A stretch of 64,000 bases of DNA, taken from contig NZ_JSZO01000007.1 of the NCBI RefSeq assembly GCF_000801955.1, forward strand, positions 186,001 through 250,000. Reading direction: 5' to 3'. Shown here in pieces: positions 27,362 through 36,188 of the stretch. This DNA is from Ralstonia sp. A12. GTDB taxonomy: Bacteria > Pseudomonadota > Gammaproteobacteria > Burkholderiales > Burkholderiaceae. The notes under the pieces were generated by a model. It ran no database searches and was not told the origin of the DNA. It was given only the letters and a program-made list of their open reading frames with translations. A program made the translations under genes and the position numbers. The first letter of the stretch is position 1. Every line of letters starts with the position of its first letter.

Positions 27362-27856
27362 ATGAGCACACGTAAAGTCGTATCTCTTGCAGTTGCACTC
27401 GCACTTGCCACCGTAGCAGCCACACCCGCATTTGCCGTGACCGTAACGCGCGCTGACAACCAGCCGATGAACCCGAGCGGCGAGCCGTTCTCGGTCACCG
27501 GCGTGACCAACCTCTCAAAAGGATCGACCAACGCGCAGTGCCAAGCCACGTTCAACGGCACCATCACGTCCGCTGGCATCGTCAACATCACGTCGACGAC
27601 CTTCTCGGGCGGTACGCTATGCGGTTTCATCAGCGGCGTGACTCCGTGGACGGGGCAGGCCGATAGCACGACACAGCTGACGATCAACAATGCCGCCGTC
27701 AACGTGTTCCTGCTGGGAAGCTGCGGCCCGAGCGCGGTGAGGACGCTCTGGGACAACGACGCGTCTTCGTTGACGTTCTCCAACGCATCGATGGCACCGG
27801 ACTGTACGGTGGGCGGTACCGTCTACTCGTCGCCTAAGTTCAAGGTGGCGCCGTAA
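27362..27856 (+). CDS. Small secreted protein, PraA/PraB-like, copy 1
   Basis: Exported protein of 164 residues with a signal peptide (cleavage after AFA, residue 25). The mature part is Ser/Thr/Gly-rich with four Cys (in NAQCQ, TLCGF, GSCGPS, PDCTV), all conserved in the neighbouring copy, so two disulfides are likely. It resembles PraA/PraB-type secreted proteins of Pseudomonas, which help cells use alkanes and build surface layers; this is a recollection of sequence character rather than a search result. Followed by a strong terminator, then copy 2. There is no clear ribosome binding site (TGAGGCAATAA upstream is weak). Confidence 0.75.
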   Translation: MSTRKVVSLAVALALATVAATPAFAVTVTRADNQPMNPSGEPFSVTGVTNLSKGSTNAQCQATFNGTITSAGIVNITSTTFSGGTLCGFISGVTPWTGQADSTTQLTINNAAVNVFLLGSCGPSAVRTLWDNDASSLTFSNASMAPDCTVGGTVYSSPKFKVAP

Positions 27857-27910
27857 GCACGGTACCTGGTTGACCTGCGGATGCGCAGCCGCGGTTGATC
27901 AGCATGAGAC

Positions 27911-27938
27911 AAAGGCCCGGCATGTCGGGCCTTTTCCT
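27911..27938 (+). terminator. Terminator between the two secreted-protein genes
   Basis: AAAGGCCCG / CGGGCCTTTT hairpin with a short loop, followed by CCTTTT. Confidence 0.85.
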
Positions 27939-27965
27939 TTTCATTCTTCTCGATTTCTCAAGACC

Positions 27966-28472
27966 ATGAACAACATGCGAATGGTTGTAGCGACAGCGCT
28001 CGCGTTGAGTCTGTCGATGGTGGGTGCGGCGCCGGCTGCAGCGGTGACGGTGACCCGTGCGGATGGTATGCCCATGCTTCCGACGGGTGAGCCCTTCAGT
28101 GCATTGGGATCTGTTTCCTTCTACAAAGGCTCGGTTTCGATGCAGTGCTTTGCCACGATCGTTGGTACGGTGAGGTCAACCGGATTCGTTGAGATTACCG
28201 CGGCGAGGTATGACGGGGCGGGTCCGTGCTCCCTACTGAATGGCACGGCGAGCAACATGCAACCTTGGACGGGGCAGTTCGATAGTCCGGTTCAGGTGAG
28301 CATCAACAACATGGCTGTCTCGGTCATGCTGTTGGGCTCGTGTGGTCCAAACAAGGTGATCTGGTCATGGAACAACTCTTCGTCATCGATGACCTCCATG
28401 AGTGCGGTGCTATTCCCGGACTGCACCACCTGGGGGACGCTGCAGCTGTCGCCGAGGTTTGTCGTTCAGTAG
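27966..28472 (+). CDS. Small secreted protein, PraA/PraB-like, copy 2
   Basis: 168 residues, paralogue of the preceding gene: the same signal-peptide end (AAAVTVTRAD), the same GEPF block, all four Cys positions (MQCFA, GPCSLL, GSCGPN, PDCTTW) and the same C-terminal SPRFVVQ pattern. The start at 27966 lacks a visible Shine-Dalgarno sequence, and a strong terminator separates it from copy 1, so it may be poorly or separately expressed. The ATG at 27975 is an alternative. Function unknown; a tandem duplication is clear. Confidence 0.72.
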   Translation: MNNMRMVVATALALSLSMVGAAPAAAVTVTRADGMPMLPTGEPFSALGSVSFYKGSVSMQCFATIVGTVRSTGFVEITAARYDGAGPCSLLNGTASNMQPWTGQFDSPVQVSINNMAVSVMLLGSCGPNKVIWSWNNSSSSMTSMSAVLFPDCTTWGTLQLSPRFVVQ

Positions 28473-28557
28473 CATGCCGCGTTTCGAGATGGAGCAATAC
28501 CCCTGTCGCCAATAGCGACAACGCATGTGCGCTAGAGGTGGCATGATCCGGCTTCCG

Positions 28558-28581
28558 CCGCTGCAACGGGGCAGCGGTTTT
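28558..28581 (+). terminator. Hairpin with T-run upstream of the exported MBL gene
   Basis: CCGCTGC / GCAGCGG stem followed by TTTT. It lies 19 bp before the MBL start, so it ends the secreted-protein transcript or sits in the MBL leader. Confidence 0.55.
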
Positions 28582-28599
28582 CCCCCAAGGAGCCAAGAC

Positions 28600-29628
28600 A
28601 TGCGTTTGCTCGCCGCGCCTGCTGTTCAACGGATTACGTGTGCCATCACGCTGGCCGTGTCCATCGGATTCGCCCACGCCCAGACCTCGGCGCCTGCTGC
28701 AACGTCAGCAGTACCTGCAACCACTGTCACGCAACAACGCGCTCAAGTGCCCGGCTACTACCGCATGGCCCTGGGCGATGACGTTGTCACCGCACTCTAT
28801 GACGGCTACGTCGATCTGCCGGCCAAGACGTTGGTGGGCATGAGCGCGCAATCGGTGCAGAGCCTGCTGGCGCGGATGTTCGTGTCGAACACGCCGGGTA
28901 TGCAGACGGCGGTGAATGGCTACCTGATCGATACGGGCAGCCAGCGCATCCTGGTCGATACGGGTTCAGGCACGTGCTTCGGCCCGACCATGGGCGGACT
29001 GGTCGGCAACGTGCGCGCATCGGGCTACCAGCCCGAGCAGATCGACGCCGTGCTGCTGACCCACCTCCACCCGGATCACGCATGCGGCCTGCTGACACCG
29101 CAAGGGCAACCGGCCTTCCCGAATGCGCAGGTGTATGTGGCCGCGCCGGAAGCCGACTTCTGGCTGAGTGAGGCGATCGCCGCCGCCAAGCCGAAAGACA
29201 TGCAGCCGTTCTTCAAGATGGCGCGGGATTCTGTGGCGCCGTATGTGACGGCTGGCAAGCTCAAACAGTTCAAACCGGGTGATGAGGTGGTGCCGGGCGT
29301 GCGCTCGGTGGCCGCCCACGGCCATACGCCGGGACACAGTGGTTACCTGTTTGCCTCCAAGGGGAAAAGCCTGCTCGTGTGGGGCGACATCGTGCACAGC
29401 CACGCCGTGCAGTTCCAGCACCCGGAAGTCGCCTTCGAATACGACGTCGACCAGAAGCAGGCCGTTGCCTCGCGCCGCAAGCTGTTTGCTGAAGCAGCGC
29501 AGGACAAGCTCTGGGTGGCCGGCGCGCATTTGCCGTTCCCGGGCCTGGGCCATGTGCGCAAAGATGGGAAGTCCTTTGCGTGGGTGCCCATTGAGTACGG
29601 CCCGTTGCGCACCGACCGCGCGGACTGA
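28600..29628 (+). CDS. Exported metallo-beta-lactamase-fold hydrolase
   Basis: Zinc hydrolase of the MBL superfamily, 342 residues, with an N-terminal signal peptide (to about AHAQ, residue 27), so probably periplasmic. The metal motif is THLHPDHACGL, with further ligands in AHGHTPGHSGY and WGDIVHSHAV. Lactonase-like (AHL-lactonase or organophosphate-hydrolase) relatives share this layout; substrate is not predictable. AAGGAG precedes the ATG at 28600; the open frame upstream is not coding. It ends 4 bp before the convergent binding-protein gene. Confidence 0.88.
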   Translation: MRLLAAPAVQRITCAITLAVSIGFAHAQTSAPAATSAVPATTVTQQRAQVPGYYRMALGDDVVTALYDGYVDLPAKTLVGMSAQSVQSLLARMFVSNTPGMQTAVNGYLIDTGSQRILVDTGSGTCFGPTMGGLVGNVRASGYQPEQIDAVLLTHLHPDHACGLLTPQGQPAFPNAQVYVAAPEADFWLSEAIAAAKPKDMQPFFKMARDSVAPYVTAGKLKQFKPGDEVVPGVRSVAAHGHTPGHSGYLFASKGKSLLVWGDIVHSHAVQFQHPEVAFEYDVDQKQAVASRRKLFAEAAQDKLWVAGAHLPFPGLGHVRKDGKSFAWVPIEYGPLRTDRAD

Positions 29629-29632
29629 TCCG

Positions 29633-30910
29633 TCAAATGCCTGCCGGCCGCCTCATCTTGCAGGTGGTCGGCAGATCCAGGTCTTTGGCGGCCGTGGTGC
29701 TCTCGGTCTTGTGGCCCCACTGGGTGCCGTCGTAGCCGACCTTGACGGTCTTGCCGTCCACCGGCGCAATCGTCGACACCACCTGCGGCAGCAATAACTG
29801 GTGGTCGCTCTTGCGCATCGTCACCTCGCCCAGAAAGCTCTGCTTCTGCATACCCTCCAGCGCCAGCGCAATCTTGAGCGGGTCGGTGGAGTTGGCCTTG
29901 CGGATGGCGTCGGTCACGAGCTCGACGGAGAGCACGGTGCGCGGCGCGAAGTGCTCGCCGGCCGGCGTCTGGCGCACGCGTGCATCCATCTGCATCAGTT
30001 GTGCGTTGCCGTTGCCGGGCGTCCATTCCGATACCCACGTTACCTTGCCGATCTTGGCCTGCGATACTGCCAGCACCGTGCCTGGCGCGCCCGCGCCGCT
30101 GTGGTTCAAGTACCGCACGTCGTAGCCCATGTCGCCATCGGCTTTGATGAGCAGATTCAGGTCTTGCCCCCAGTTGCCGGTGAGCAGCGTGTCTGCGCCA
30201 GTCGCCTTGGCTTTCGATGCGTAGGGCGCGAAGTCCTTCACCTTGCCGATCGGGTGCAGGGTCTCTCCCGTGAACTGCACGTCGGGTCGTGCGGCAGAGA
30301 TCATCTGTTTGCCCAGTGATGCCCACAGCCGGCCGTGCGCGTAGTCCTGGTTGAGCGAGTAGACCTTGCGGATATCGGGCTGTGTCTTCACGAAGTTGGC
30401 CAGCGCGCGCATCTTCATGGCCGTGTTGGCTTCGGTGGCGAAATGCCAGAAGCTGCAGTGCGCGCCGGTCAGGTCGGGGTCGATCGACGCGTAGTTGATG
30501 ATGAGTACGCGCTTGTCCGGGTTGCGCTCGTTGTGCTTGGTCGCCGCGTCCACCATGGCTGCCACCACGGATGAGCCCGACCCGCCGGTGAAGACGATCT
30601 TCGCACCGGCATCGATGGCGCTTTGCAGTGCCGACAGACTGTCCTGCGCAGACAGCTTGTTGTCGTACGTCGTCAGTTCGTAACGCGCGCCGTTCAGCAC
30701 GCCTTGCGGCTGTGCGTTGGCGTCGTCAATGCCGAGCTTCAGGTTGGCCAGGAACTGCTCGCCCACATTTGATAGCGGTCCGCTCAACTGATCAATGAAT
30801 GCGACCTTGATCGGTGCCGGGTCTGCAGCGTGGGCCGGTGGTGCACAAAGCCACATGGTCGCGCAGGCCAATGCAGACAGCGAGCTGGCAAAGCGGGTCG
30901 ATGCGGGCAT
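29633..30910 (-). CDS. LivK-type periplasmic substrate-binding protein
   Basis: Binding protein of the branched-chain amino acid ABC family, 425 residues. A signal peptide ends AHAADP near residue 28; the mature protein starts IKVAFIDQLSGPLSNVGEQF, typical of the family. It has no permease or ATPase genes nearby, yet follows the carboxylase gene by 41 bp on the same strand, so it is probably the last gene of the acyl-CoA operon. Its ligand may be the carboxylic acid that the synthetase activates, serving a transporter encoded elsewhere; this is inference. GGAGGAG precedes the start. Confidence 0.9.
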   Translation of the reverse strand: MPASTRFASSLSALACATMWLCAPPAHAADPAPIKVAFIDQLSGPLSNVGEQFLANLKLGIDDANAQPQGVLNGARYELTTYDNKLSAQDSLSALQSAIDAGAKIVFTGGSGSSVVAAMVDAATKHNERNPDKRVLIINYASIDPDLTGAHCSFWHFATEANTAMKMRALANFVKTQPDIRKVYSLNQDYAHGRLWASLGKQMISAARPDVQFTGETLHPIGKVKDFAPYASKAKATGADTLLTGNWGQDLNLLIKADGDMGYDVRYLNHSGAGAPGTVLAVSQAKIGKVTWVSEWTPGNGNAQLMQMDARVRQTPAGEHFAPRTVLSVELVTDAIRKANSTDPLKIALALEGMQKQSFLGEVTMRKSDHQLLLPQVVSTIAPVDGKTVKVGYDGTQWGHKTESTTAAKDLDLPTTCKMRRPAGI

Positions 30911-30951
30911 GTCTCCTCCTTGTGTGGGTTTTCGTGTTCTCGTTCTCTCGC

Positions 30952-33900
30952 CTACCAGGTATCGATGAAGCGGCGCGTGGCCGGATCGCGCGCGTGTCGC
31001 GGCGTGGCCGGCGGCGCCGATTGCAGCCCGCGCAGCAGCCAGCGGCGCGTGTCTGCCGGGTCGATCACGGCGTCGATCTCCAGATAGCTGGCGATGTTGA
31101 GTGCGCGGCCCTCCTCGTAGGCGGCATCAACCATCTTGCGGAACATGGCCTCGCGTTCTGCGGGGTCTGCCACGGCTTCCAGTTCCTTGCGGTAACCGAG
31201 GCGGATGGCGCCTTCGATGCCCATGCCGCCGAATTCGCCGCTCGGCCACGATGCCGTGAAGAACGGTGCATGAAAACCGCCCGCTGCCATCGCCATCGCA
31301 CCCAGACCATAGCCCTTGCGTAGCACGACGGTAAAGAACGGTACGCGCAGGTTGCCCGCCGTCACGAACATGCGGCTGACGTGGCGCACGGTGGCCGTCT
31401 TCTCCGCTTCGGGGCCGACCATGAAGCCCGGTGTGTCGCACAGCGAGACGATGGGCAGGTCAAACGCGTTGCACAACTGCATGAAGCGCGACGCCTTGTC
31501 GGCTGCGGCCGAATCGATGGCGCCCCCCAGATGGCGCGGGTTGTTGGCGATGCAGCCGAAAGCGCGGCCCTCAATGCGGATCAGCGCAGTGATGATGCCG
31601 ACGCCGAACGCCTGACGCAGCTCCAGTACCGAGCCGGTGTCGGCCAGCGCTTCGATCACGGCGCGCATGTCATAGCTGCGCATGCGGTTTTCGGGAATGA
31701 CGTGGCGCAGGTGGCGTACGTCGCCGGCTTCCCATTGGGTGAGCGGCCCCTGGAAATAGCTCAGGTAGCGGCGCGCGGCGTCCACGGCTTCCGCTTCGTC
31801 CTCGACCAACACGTCGATCACGCCGTTGGGCGCCTGCATGCTGACGGGGCCCACCTCTTCGGGCGCGTACACGCCCAGGCCGCCGCCTTCGATCATGGCC
31901 GGGCCGCCCATGCCGATGGTCGCGTCACGCGTGGCGATGATCACGTCCGCACAACCGAGCAGCGCGGCGTTGCCTGCAAAACAGCGGCCCGACACGATGC
32001 CGACGGTTGGCACCAGCCCCGACAGGCGTGCGAAGTGGATGAAGGTCGGGCAGTCAAGGCCGCTGACGCCCCGTTTTTCGGTGTCGCCCGGTCGGCCGCC
32101 ACCGCCCTCGGCAAACAGTACGACAGGCAGTTTCCATTGCTGCGCCAGCTCCAGCGCACGGTCGGTCTTCTTGTGGTTGAAAGTGCCTTGTGTGCCGGCC
32201 AGCACGGTGTAGTCGTAGGCGAGCACCATGCAGCGCGCGTCCTGATCTGGGAAGTGCGCGCCGTTGACGGTGCCGATGCCGGTGATGATGCCGTCTGCCG
32301 GCGTCGAACGGATCAGGTCGTCGAGCGCGCGCCGCTGGCGTTGCGCGGCAATGGCTAGCGCGCCGTACTCGATGAACGAATCAGCGTCGCACAGGTGGTC
32401 GATGTTTTCACGCGCAGTGCGCTGGCCGGTCTTGCGGCGTCGTGCGACGGCATCGGGACGGTTGGTGTCGAGGCCGAAGGCGTGGCGGTCGATCACGGCC
32501 TGCAGGTCGGGGCGGATGTGGTCGAGGTCGATTTCGGCGTCGGCGGCATCGGCTTGATGTTCTGCATTGCGCAGGCGCAGGGCCACCAGCGGCTGGCCTT
32601 CGCGTACGGTGGCGCCGGGCTGTGCGCACGCCTGCAGCACTTGCCCGGATGTCGGCGCGAGCACCACGTGCTCCATCTTCATCGCCTCGATCACGGCCAG
32701 CACCTGCCCGCGCGCGACTGTTTCGCCGGGTTGGGCGTTGATCTGGATGAGCGCGCCGTCCATGGGGGCGGTCAGCAGTTCGGCATCGTCGGGCAACGCG
32801 TCGATGAGCGCCCCGATCGGTGAAGCTTCGCCACTCGCGGCCGAATCTGTCGACGCGTGGAGCGTGCGGTGCGCGCCGTCGCTGGCGCTCACCAGCTCGG
32901 CCAAGCGCTGGTCGAGAAACTGCGTGTGCACGGCGTTGGCTTGCACCTCGGCATCGGTTAGCAAGTCCTGCAGCAGGCGCTTGTTGGTCGCCAGTCCTTC
33001 GATACGGAACTCGCACAGCGCGCGGTACGTCTGCGCCAGCGCTTGCGCATAGGTGCCGCGCGGCGCGTGCACGATCAGCTTGGCCAGCAGCGAATCGAAG
33101 CGTGGGTTGGGGCGGTAGCCCGCGTAGCCGCAGGTGTCGACACGTACGCCGGGGCCGTTGGGCGGCTCGAACGCGGTGAGCGTGCCGGTGGAGGGATGCG
33201 GTTGTCCGGATGCATCGAGCGTTTCCGCATTGATGCGCACTTGGATTGCATGACCGCGCGGCGTGATCGGCTCGGCAAGCCCCAGCTCTGCCAGTGATGC
33301 CCTCCGCGCCAGCGCCAACTGCGTCACCACCAGATCGACGCCGGTCACCATCTCGGTGACGGTGTGCTCGACCTGCACGCGCGGGTTGGCTTCCATGAAG
33401 TAGAACGTGGCGTGCGGTGTGCCGGCGCTCTCCACCAGAAATTCGAATGTGCCGATGCCGCAGTAGCCTGATGCTTTGGCAAGTGCGACGGCGGCGTCGG
33501 CAATGCGTGCGCGCAGGGTGCCGTCCAGCGCGGGGCTGGGGGCGATCTCGATCAGCTTCTGGTGACGGCGTTGCAGGCTGCATTCGCGCTCGCCGAGGTG
33601 CGCGACGTTGCCCTGCGCGTCGGCGATGATCTGGATTTCGATATGGCGCGGCGCGGGCACCAGCGCTTCGACGTAGACATCGCCGCTGCCGAATGCCGCG
33701 GTCGCTTCCGACACGCAACGCGCGTAAGCCTCAGGAATCGCCAGTGCGTCGTGCACCGCGCGCATGCCGCGTCCGCCGCCGCCGGCCACCGCCTTGATCA
33801 TCATGCCGTGCGAGGGCGGCAGCGCAGCGAAGAAGGCCTGCGCATCTTCCAGAGACGTCGCACCGCGCGTGCCGTTGACGATCTGGATGCCGGCTTCATG

Positions 33901-34269
33901 GGCAAGCGCACGAGCACGGGCCTTGTCGCCGAAGAGGTCGAGCACGTGCGGTGCCGGCCCGATGAACTGCACGCCAGCCTGTGCGCACGCGCGCGCGAAC
34001 GCGGCGTTCTCGCTCAGGAAGCCGTAGCCAGGGTGGATGGCATCGGCGCCCACGGCGCGCGCGGCGGCAAGGATGGCGTCACCGTCGAGATAGGCGCGTG
34101 GGCCGGTGCCAGGCAACGGCACGGCTTCATCGGCGCGCAGCGGGTGCAGCGCATCGCGGTCATCTTCGGAATAGATGGCGACGGAAGGCAAGCCCACCGA
34201 GGCGGCCGCGCGGGCAATGCGAATGGCGATCTCGCCGCGATTGGCGATCAGCAGTTTGCGAAACGTCAT
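30952..34269 (-). CDS. Single-chain biotin-dependent acyl-CoA carboxylase (BC-BCCP-CT)
   Basis: A 1105-residue fusion of all catalytic parts of an acyl-CoA carboxylase. Biotin carboxylase occupies residues 1 to about 450 (ATP-grasp KAVAGGGGRGMRAV, catalytic EANPRVQVEHTVTE). The biotinyl domain has AMKME with the biotin Lys near 531. The carboxyltransferase occupies about 610-1105 (DYTVLAGTQGTFNHKKTDRA, EGGGGRPGDTE, GGPAMIEGGGLG). This order matches single-chain long-chain acyl-CoA carboxylases described from Mycobacterium and some proteobacteria, rather than the two- or four-subunit enzymes. The acyl-CoA synthetase gene is 14 bp upstream, suggesting it makes the substrate. Which acyl-CoA is carboxylated is unknown. 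Confidence 0.92.
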   Translation of the reverse strand: MTFRKLLIANRGEIAIRIARAAASVGLPSVAIYSEDDRDALHPLRADEAVPLPGTGPRAYLDGDAILAAARAVGADAIHPGYGFLSENAAFARACAQAGVQFIGPAPHVLDLFGDKARARALAHEAGIQIVNGTRGATSLEDAQAFFAALPPSHGMMIKAVAGGGGRGMRAVHDALAIPEAYARCVSEATAAFGSGDVYVEALVPAPRHIEIQIIADAQGNVAHLGERECSLQRRHQKLIEIAPSPALDGTLRARIADAAVALAKASGYCGIGTFEFLVESAGTPHATFYFMEANPRVQVEHTVTEMVTGVDLVVTQLALARRASLAELGLAEPITPRGHAIQVRINAETLDASGQPHPSTGTLTAFEPPNGPGVRVDTCGYAGYRPNPRFDSLLAKLIVHAPRGTYAQALAQTYRALCEFRIEGLATNKRLLQDLLTDAEVQANAVHTQFLDQRLAELVSASDGAHRTLHASTDSAASGEASPIGALIDALPDDAELLTAPMDGALIQINAQPGETVARGQVLAVIEAMKMEHVVLAPTSGQVLQACAQPGATVREGQPLVALRLRNAEHQADAADAEIDLDHIRPDLQAVIDRHAFGLDTNRPDAVARRRKTGQRTARENIDHLCDADSFIEYGALAIAAQRQRRALDDLIRSTPADGIITGIGTVNGAHFPDQDARCMVLAYDYTVLAGTQGTFNHKKTDRALELAQQWKLPVVLFAEGGGGRPGDTEKRGVSGLDCPTFIHFARLSGLVPTVGIVSGRCFAGNAALLGCADVIIATRDATIGMGGPAMIEGGGLGVYAPEEVGPVSMQAPNGVIDVLVEDEAEAVDAARRYLSYFQGPLTQWEAGDVRHLRHVIPENRMRSYDMRAVIEALADTGSVLELRQAFGVGIITALIRIEGRAFGCIANNPRHLGGAIDSAAADKASRFMQLCNAFDLPIVSLCDTPGFMVGPEAEKTATVRHVSRMFVTAGNLRVPFFTVVLRKGYGLGAMAMAAGGFHAPFFTASWPSGEFGGMGIEGAIRLGYRKELEAVADPAEREAMFRKMVDAAYEEGRALNIASYLEIDAVIDPADTRRWLLRGLQSAPPATPRHARDPATRRFIDTW

Positions 34270-34283
34270 GGAGCAAGTGTGGG

Positions 34284-35987
34284 TTAGAGCTGTTCTGCGA
34301 GCGGTGCGAGATCCTGCTTGCGCACCTTGCCGGTGGCGGTGAGCGGCAGCGCATCAACGATGCGCACGATGGGCACCTTGTAGACGGCCATGTTTTCGCG
34401 GCACCAGCTGGTGAGCATGGCGTCGTCCAGTGTGCCGACGGCCTCGGGGCGCAGCATCACGAAGGCCACGGGAAGTTGGCCGCGTTGTTCATCGGCACGC
34501 CCCACCACGGCAGAACCAAGGATAGCGGGGTGTTTGCCGAGCATGGCTTCGATTTCGGCCGGGAATACGCTCATGCCGTTGACCTTGAGCATCTCCTTGC
34601 GGCGGCCGAGGTAGTGGATATAACCGTGCTCGTCGATGCAGCCGATGTCGCCAGTGTGGAACCAGCCGTTGCGCAGCGTTTGCGCGGTGGTCTCGGGCTT
34701 GTTCCAGTAGCCCTTGAGCAGGGTGGGCGTGCGCACGCACAGCTCGCCTTCGGCGCCGATGGGCAGCAGCGCGTGCGTGTCGAAATCGCAGATCTTGAAA
34801 TCAGTGCCCGGCACCGGCAGGCCCACGAAGATCGGCTGCGAACGCAGGTCGAAATCGTCCGTCTGCATGCCGACCGTGAAGCTGTTGCAGGTTTGCGTTT
34901 CCGTCATGCCCCAGGCGCTCTCGGCCATCATCGAGCCCGTCAGTTCGCGCCATGCGCGGCGGTATTCGGGGTTCAGCTTCTTCACGAACGACGATACGCC
35001 CGTGTGCCGCAGCGAGCGCAGGTTGTATTCGTGCACACGCGGGTGCGCCATCACCTCGGCCGCGCTGTCGACCAGCATCGAGCCGTTGGTCACGCGGTAG
35101 TGCTGCACGCCAGCCATGAATGCCTCGGCATCCCAGCGCGCGAGCAGCACCAGCGGCACGCCCAGGAAGGCGGGGAAGATCAACCCGGTGTTCTCGCCCG
35201 CAATCCAGAACTGCGGGTAGAAGCTGAGCATGACGGTGTCTGCATCCGCCCGCAGCGATACGGCCGAGAACGCGGCAGCCATGTCCACCATGTCGCCCTG
35301 GGTGTGAATGCAGCCTTTGGGCAGGCCAGTCGTGCCACCGGTGTAGTTGAGTGCGGCAATGGCGTCGAGCGAAGCGGGCGGCAGGCTGATCGGCGAGGTC
35401 TTTGCCAATGCCGGCAGCAGATCGATCGCATCGTCGCAAGCCAGCGGCGGCTCTGTGAGCATCGCCGGGAGCGGCAACGTCGGCTGTGCGGGGAGCACGT
35501 CTGCGTAACGCGTGACGAAGACGGATTTCAGTGACGTTTCGGCCTGCACCTCGCGCACCAGCGGCATCAGTCGGTCCAGCGTGACGATGGCGCGCGGCGT
35601 CGCATCGGTGAGCGCATGCATCAACTCGGCGCGCTGCGACAGCGGGCTGATCGGCACATACACGGCACCCAGCTTGAGAATGCCGAAGAACACCGCATTG
35701 AATTGCGGACAGTTCGACAGAAACACCGCAATCCGGTCGCCTGCGCCGATCCCCTGCTGCGCGAGCAGGGCGGCAAAGCGGTCGGACAGGTCATCCAACT
35801 GCGCAAACGTCGTGTCGTGCCCGTAGAAATGGACGGCTGGCTTGTCTGGCGTGGTGCGCGCCCAGTGGCGCAGGTATTCGGTGAGGGGCGCGCGCCCGAT
35901 CGGGTAGTGAGGCTCGCGGGGGGTATCGACCGGCCATGCGCGCGCCCAAAGCGCGCGAACGCGGCCGAGATACTCGGACTCGTCCAT
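34284..35987 (-). CDS. AMP-binding acyl-CoA synthetase
   Basis: Adenylate-forming ligase activating a carboxylic acid to its CoA thioester, 567 residues. Motifs: P-loop-like YTGGTTGLPKG, the A5-type WGMTETQT, the hinge region GWFHTGDIG and the C-terminal catalytic Lys in TATGKVRKQDL. The start MDESEYLGRVRALW follows CGGAGAC; 14 upstream in-frame codons are discarded. First gene of a three-gene operon (ligase, carboxylase, binding protein), divergent from a TetR regulator across a 200-bp region with a 15-bp direct repeat. Acid substrate unknown. Confidence 0.92.
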   Translation of the reverse strand: MDESEYLGRVRALWARAWPVDTPREPHYPIGRAPLTEYLRHWARTTPDKPAVHFYGHDTTFAQLDDLSDRFAALLAQQGIGAGDRIAVFLSNCPQFNAVFFGILKLGAVYVPISPLSQRAELMHALTDATPRAIVTLDRLMPLVREVQAETSLKSVFVTRYADVLPAQPTLPLPAMLTEPPLACDDAIDLLPALAKTSPISLPPASLDAIAALNYTGGTTGLPKGCIHTQGDMVDMAAAFSAVSLRADADTVMLSFYPQFWIAGENTGLIFPAFLGVPLVLLARWDAEAFMAGVQHYRVTNGSMLVDSAAEVMAHPRVHEYNLRSLRHTGVSSFVKKLNPEYRRAWRELTGSMMAESAWGMTETQTCNSFTVGMQTDDFDLRSQPIFVGLPVPGTDFKICDFDTHALLPIGAEGELCVRTPTLLKGYWNKPETTAQTLRNGWFHTGDIGCIDEHGYIHYLGRRKEMLKVNGMSVFPAEIEAMLGKHPAILGSAVVGRADEQRGQLPVAFVMLRPEAVGTLDDAMLTSWCRENMAVYKVPIVRIVDALPLTATGKVRKQDLAPLAEQL

Positions 35988-36046
35988 CGCCAAAGCTTGT
36001 CTCCGTTGGGTTGTGCAGTGCGTGCGCAAAGTGGCGCCGCGCTATC

Positions 36047-36081
36047 TATACTTAGGGGTAATTTTTTATACCAACGGGTAA
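36047..36081. promoter_or_regulatory. Candidate TetR operator: TATACnnnnGGGTAA direct repeat
   Basis: Two copies of TATAC-N4-GGGTAA at 36047-36061 and 36067-36081, offset by exactly 20 bp (two helical turns). They lie 60-95 bp upstream of the acyl-CoA synthetase start and 108-142 bp upstream of the tetR start. The inner part also forms GGTA/TACC symmetry. Confidence 0.5.
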
Positions 36082-36188
36082 GAATATAGAAAGCGCCACT
36101 TGATGCGTCAAGCATTCCAACGGCGTGATGCCGCCCAGATGTGTAGACGCCACGGCGAATCCAAAGGCGGCATGCGAGAATGCGCACC

